A stretch of DNA of 64,000 nt, from assembly GCF_009760925.1 (NCBI RefSeq), contig NZ_VRLV01000006.1, positions 370,254-434,253 on the forward strand. The letters run 5' to 3'. The first letter of the stretch is position 1. Each line of letters starts with the position of its first letter. A program made the translations under genes and the position numbers. Shown here piece after piece: positions 63,170 to 64,000 of this stretch. The notes below the pieces were generated by a model. That model worked only from the letters and a program-made list of their open reading frames with translations. It was not told where the DNA came from and did no database searches. This DNA is from Nonomuraea typhae. GTDB taxonomy: Bacteria > Actinomycetota > Actinomycetes > Streptosporangiales > Streptosporangiaceae.

Positions 63170-63778
63170 TCAACCCGCTTGACTTTGAACGTCAGCGAAC
63201 CTAGCGGCCACATCGTCCCAGTTGATGAGCCCCCACAGCTTCTCCACATAGTCCGGGCGGACGTTGCGGTACTGCAGGTAGTAGGCGTGCTCCCAGGCGT
63301 CGAATACCAGCAGCGGCGTGGAGTTCATGCCGACGTTGCCGTGGTGGTCGTAGACCTGCTCGACGATCAGGCGCTTGCCGAGGGGCTCCCACGCCAGGAT
63401 GCCCCAGCCGGAACCCTGCACTCCGGCGGTAGCGGTCGTCAACTGCTTCTGGAATGCCTCGAACGTGCCGAAGTGCTCGTCGATGGCGTCCCGCAGCGCG
63501 CCGTCGGGGCGGTCGCCGCCGTCGGGCGAGAGGTTCTCCCAGAAGATCGAGTGCAGCACGTGCCCGGAGAGGTTGAACGCGAACGTCTTCTCCAGGCCGA
63601 CCAGTCCGCCGAACTCGCCCTTGTCGCGTGCCTCGGCCAGGCGCTCGAGGGTGTCGTTGGCACCCTTGACGTACGCGGCGTGGTGCTTGGCGTGGTGCAG
63701 CTCCAGGATCTCGCCGGTGATGGCCGGCTCCAGGGCCGCGTAGTCGTATGGCATGTCAGGAAGGTTGTACTTCCCCAT
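63170..63778 (-). CDS. Fe/Mn-type superoxide dismutase
   Basis: A 202-residue enzyme dismutating superoxide. Metal ligands are His in ELHHAKHHAAYV, His in NLSGHVLHSIFW, and Asp/His in FDAWEHAYYLQY. The N-terminal NLPDMPYDYAALEP is typical. GSGWGILAW is compatible with iron or manganese; metal choice cannot be settled. ATG start after GGAGGA. Two Nur-box-like sites lie 35-102 bp upstream, as expected for the nickel-repressed sodF of streptomycetes. Confidence 0.92.
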   Translation of the reverse strand: MGKYNLPDMPYDYAALEPAITGEILELHHAKHHAAYVKGANDTLERLAEARDKGEFGGLVGLEKTFAFNLSGHVLHSIFWENLSPDGGDRPDGALRDAIDEHFGTFEAFQKQLTTATAGVQGSGWGILAWEPLGKRLIVEQVYDHHGNVGMNSTPLLVFDAWEHAYYLQYRNVRPDYVEKLWGLINWDDVAARFADVQSQAG

Positions 63779-63812
63779 GTGTCCTCCAATCGATCACTGA
63801 GCTCCGACACTA

Positions 63813-63880
63813 TTGCAAGTCTGTCGCAGTTGCATCAGACCAGCGACCTAGGACTCGAGCTAATTGCGACAAACTTGCAA
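63813..63880. promoter_or_regulatory. two Nur-box-like sites upstream of the SOD gene
   Basis: TTGCAA-GTCTG-TCGCAG (63813-63829) and TTGCGA-CAAAC-TTGCAA (63864-63880) each match the streptomycete Nur pattern TTGC-N-TTGCAA with five-base spacers, the second better. The 20-base blocks 63813-63832 and 63861-63880 form an inverted repeat with 17 of 20 matches. Position and pairing point to nickel-dependent repression. Confidence 0.65.
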
Positions 63881-63919
63881 GTACGTCATGATGGCATTAG
63901 TCAGTTAGGTCCTGGTCGT

Positions 63920-64000
63920 GGGGGGGGGGGGGTGGCGCGCACCCCCACATGCGGCTCCCCGCCCCACCCGCCCCCCCCCGAGCAACCAAAACACCGGGTA
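63920..64000. other. homopolymer-rich end of the window
   Basis: A run of 13 G (63920-63932) and a later run of 9 C (63971-63979) lie in sequence without a recognisable gene. These may form G-quadruplex or simple hairpin structures, or mark a region of low sequence quality. No coding call is made here. Confidence 0.5.

Overview
The window looks like chromosome from a high-GC filamentous actinomycete. GTG starts are frequent, nearly all third codon positions are G or C, mycothiol conjugate amidase is present, and there are Ser/Thr kinases, DUF4307, DUF6292 and TIGR04222 proteins and a replicative-type DnaE. A member of the Streptosporangiaceae (Nonomuraea-like) would fit, but no rRNA or tRNA is present to settle this. 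The region is mostly ordinary core and peripheral genome. No phage, integrase, transposase or CRISPR array was seen.

Layout. 1-4.8 kb: end of a large ATPase/TPR regulator, a NarL-class histidine kinase, a cystathionine gamma-synthase-type enzyme and small membrane proteins. 4.9-6.9 kb: two DUF6292 paralogues around a GntR/UTRA repressor with two near-identical operator palindromes. 6.9-12.3 kb: a VWA protein and MoxR/Mg-chelatase-type AAA+ ATPase pair with a secreted protein between them, then a FIST protein. 12.3-16.8 kb: PadR, membrane protein and lipoprotein operon, divergent from an ECF sigma factor and its membrane partner, then a ROK regulator. 16.8-22.7 kb: M1 peptidase, RDD protein, hppD with a divergent Lrp regulator, and a class A PBP. 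22.7-26.9 kb: a DUF255 thioredoxin-fold protein whose 5' end and upstream gene pair are tandemly duplicated and decayed. 26.9-31.2 kb: mca operon, DUF4307, greA, an NlpC/P60 hydrolase and a possible ribbon-helix-helix protein. 31.2-33.3 kb: pckG behind three DasR-box-like sites. 33.3-36.5 kb: two Cys/Gly/Ser-tailed TIGR04222 membrane proteins, a DUF692 (MNIO) enzyme and a small partner-like protein. 36.5-40.3 kb: amidohydrolase, short-chain cis-prenyltransferase and PhoH2. 40.3-45.9 kb: an AfsQ-like two-component operon, a transglycosylase-like protein behind a CRP-type palindrome, and a GT2 protein. 46.4-52.6 kb: a five-gene operon that fits 3-hydroxybutyrate use. 52.7-63.8 kb: trpD with its own trp attenuator, dnaE, LysR, fumC, two Ser/Thr kinases and an Fe/Mn SOD behind two Nur-box-like sites.

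Best candidate for an under-described system: the 33.3-36.5 kb cassette. A DUF692 multinuclear iron oxidase and a small DUF2063-like partner sit directly after two paralogous membrane proteins whose C-terminal tails each carry five cysteines in Gly/Ser-rich sequence. The simplest reading is post-translational modification of cysteines on membrane-anchored substrates. A second novelty is a 94-bp hairpin-forming element found three times, each time between convergent genes. Several short features also matter: a 12-residue trp leader peptide with tandem Trp codons, two small membrane-protein genes, and palindromic operators beside gntR, hppD/lrp, lysR, pckG, sod and the 43-kb transglycosylase gene.
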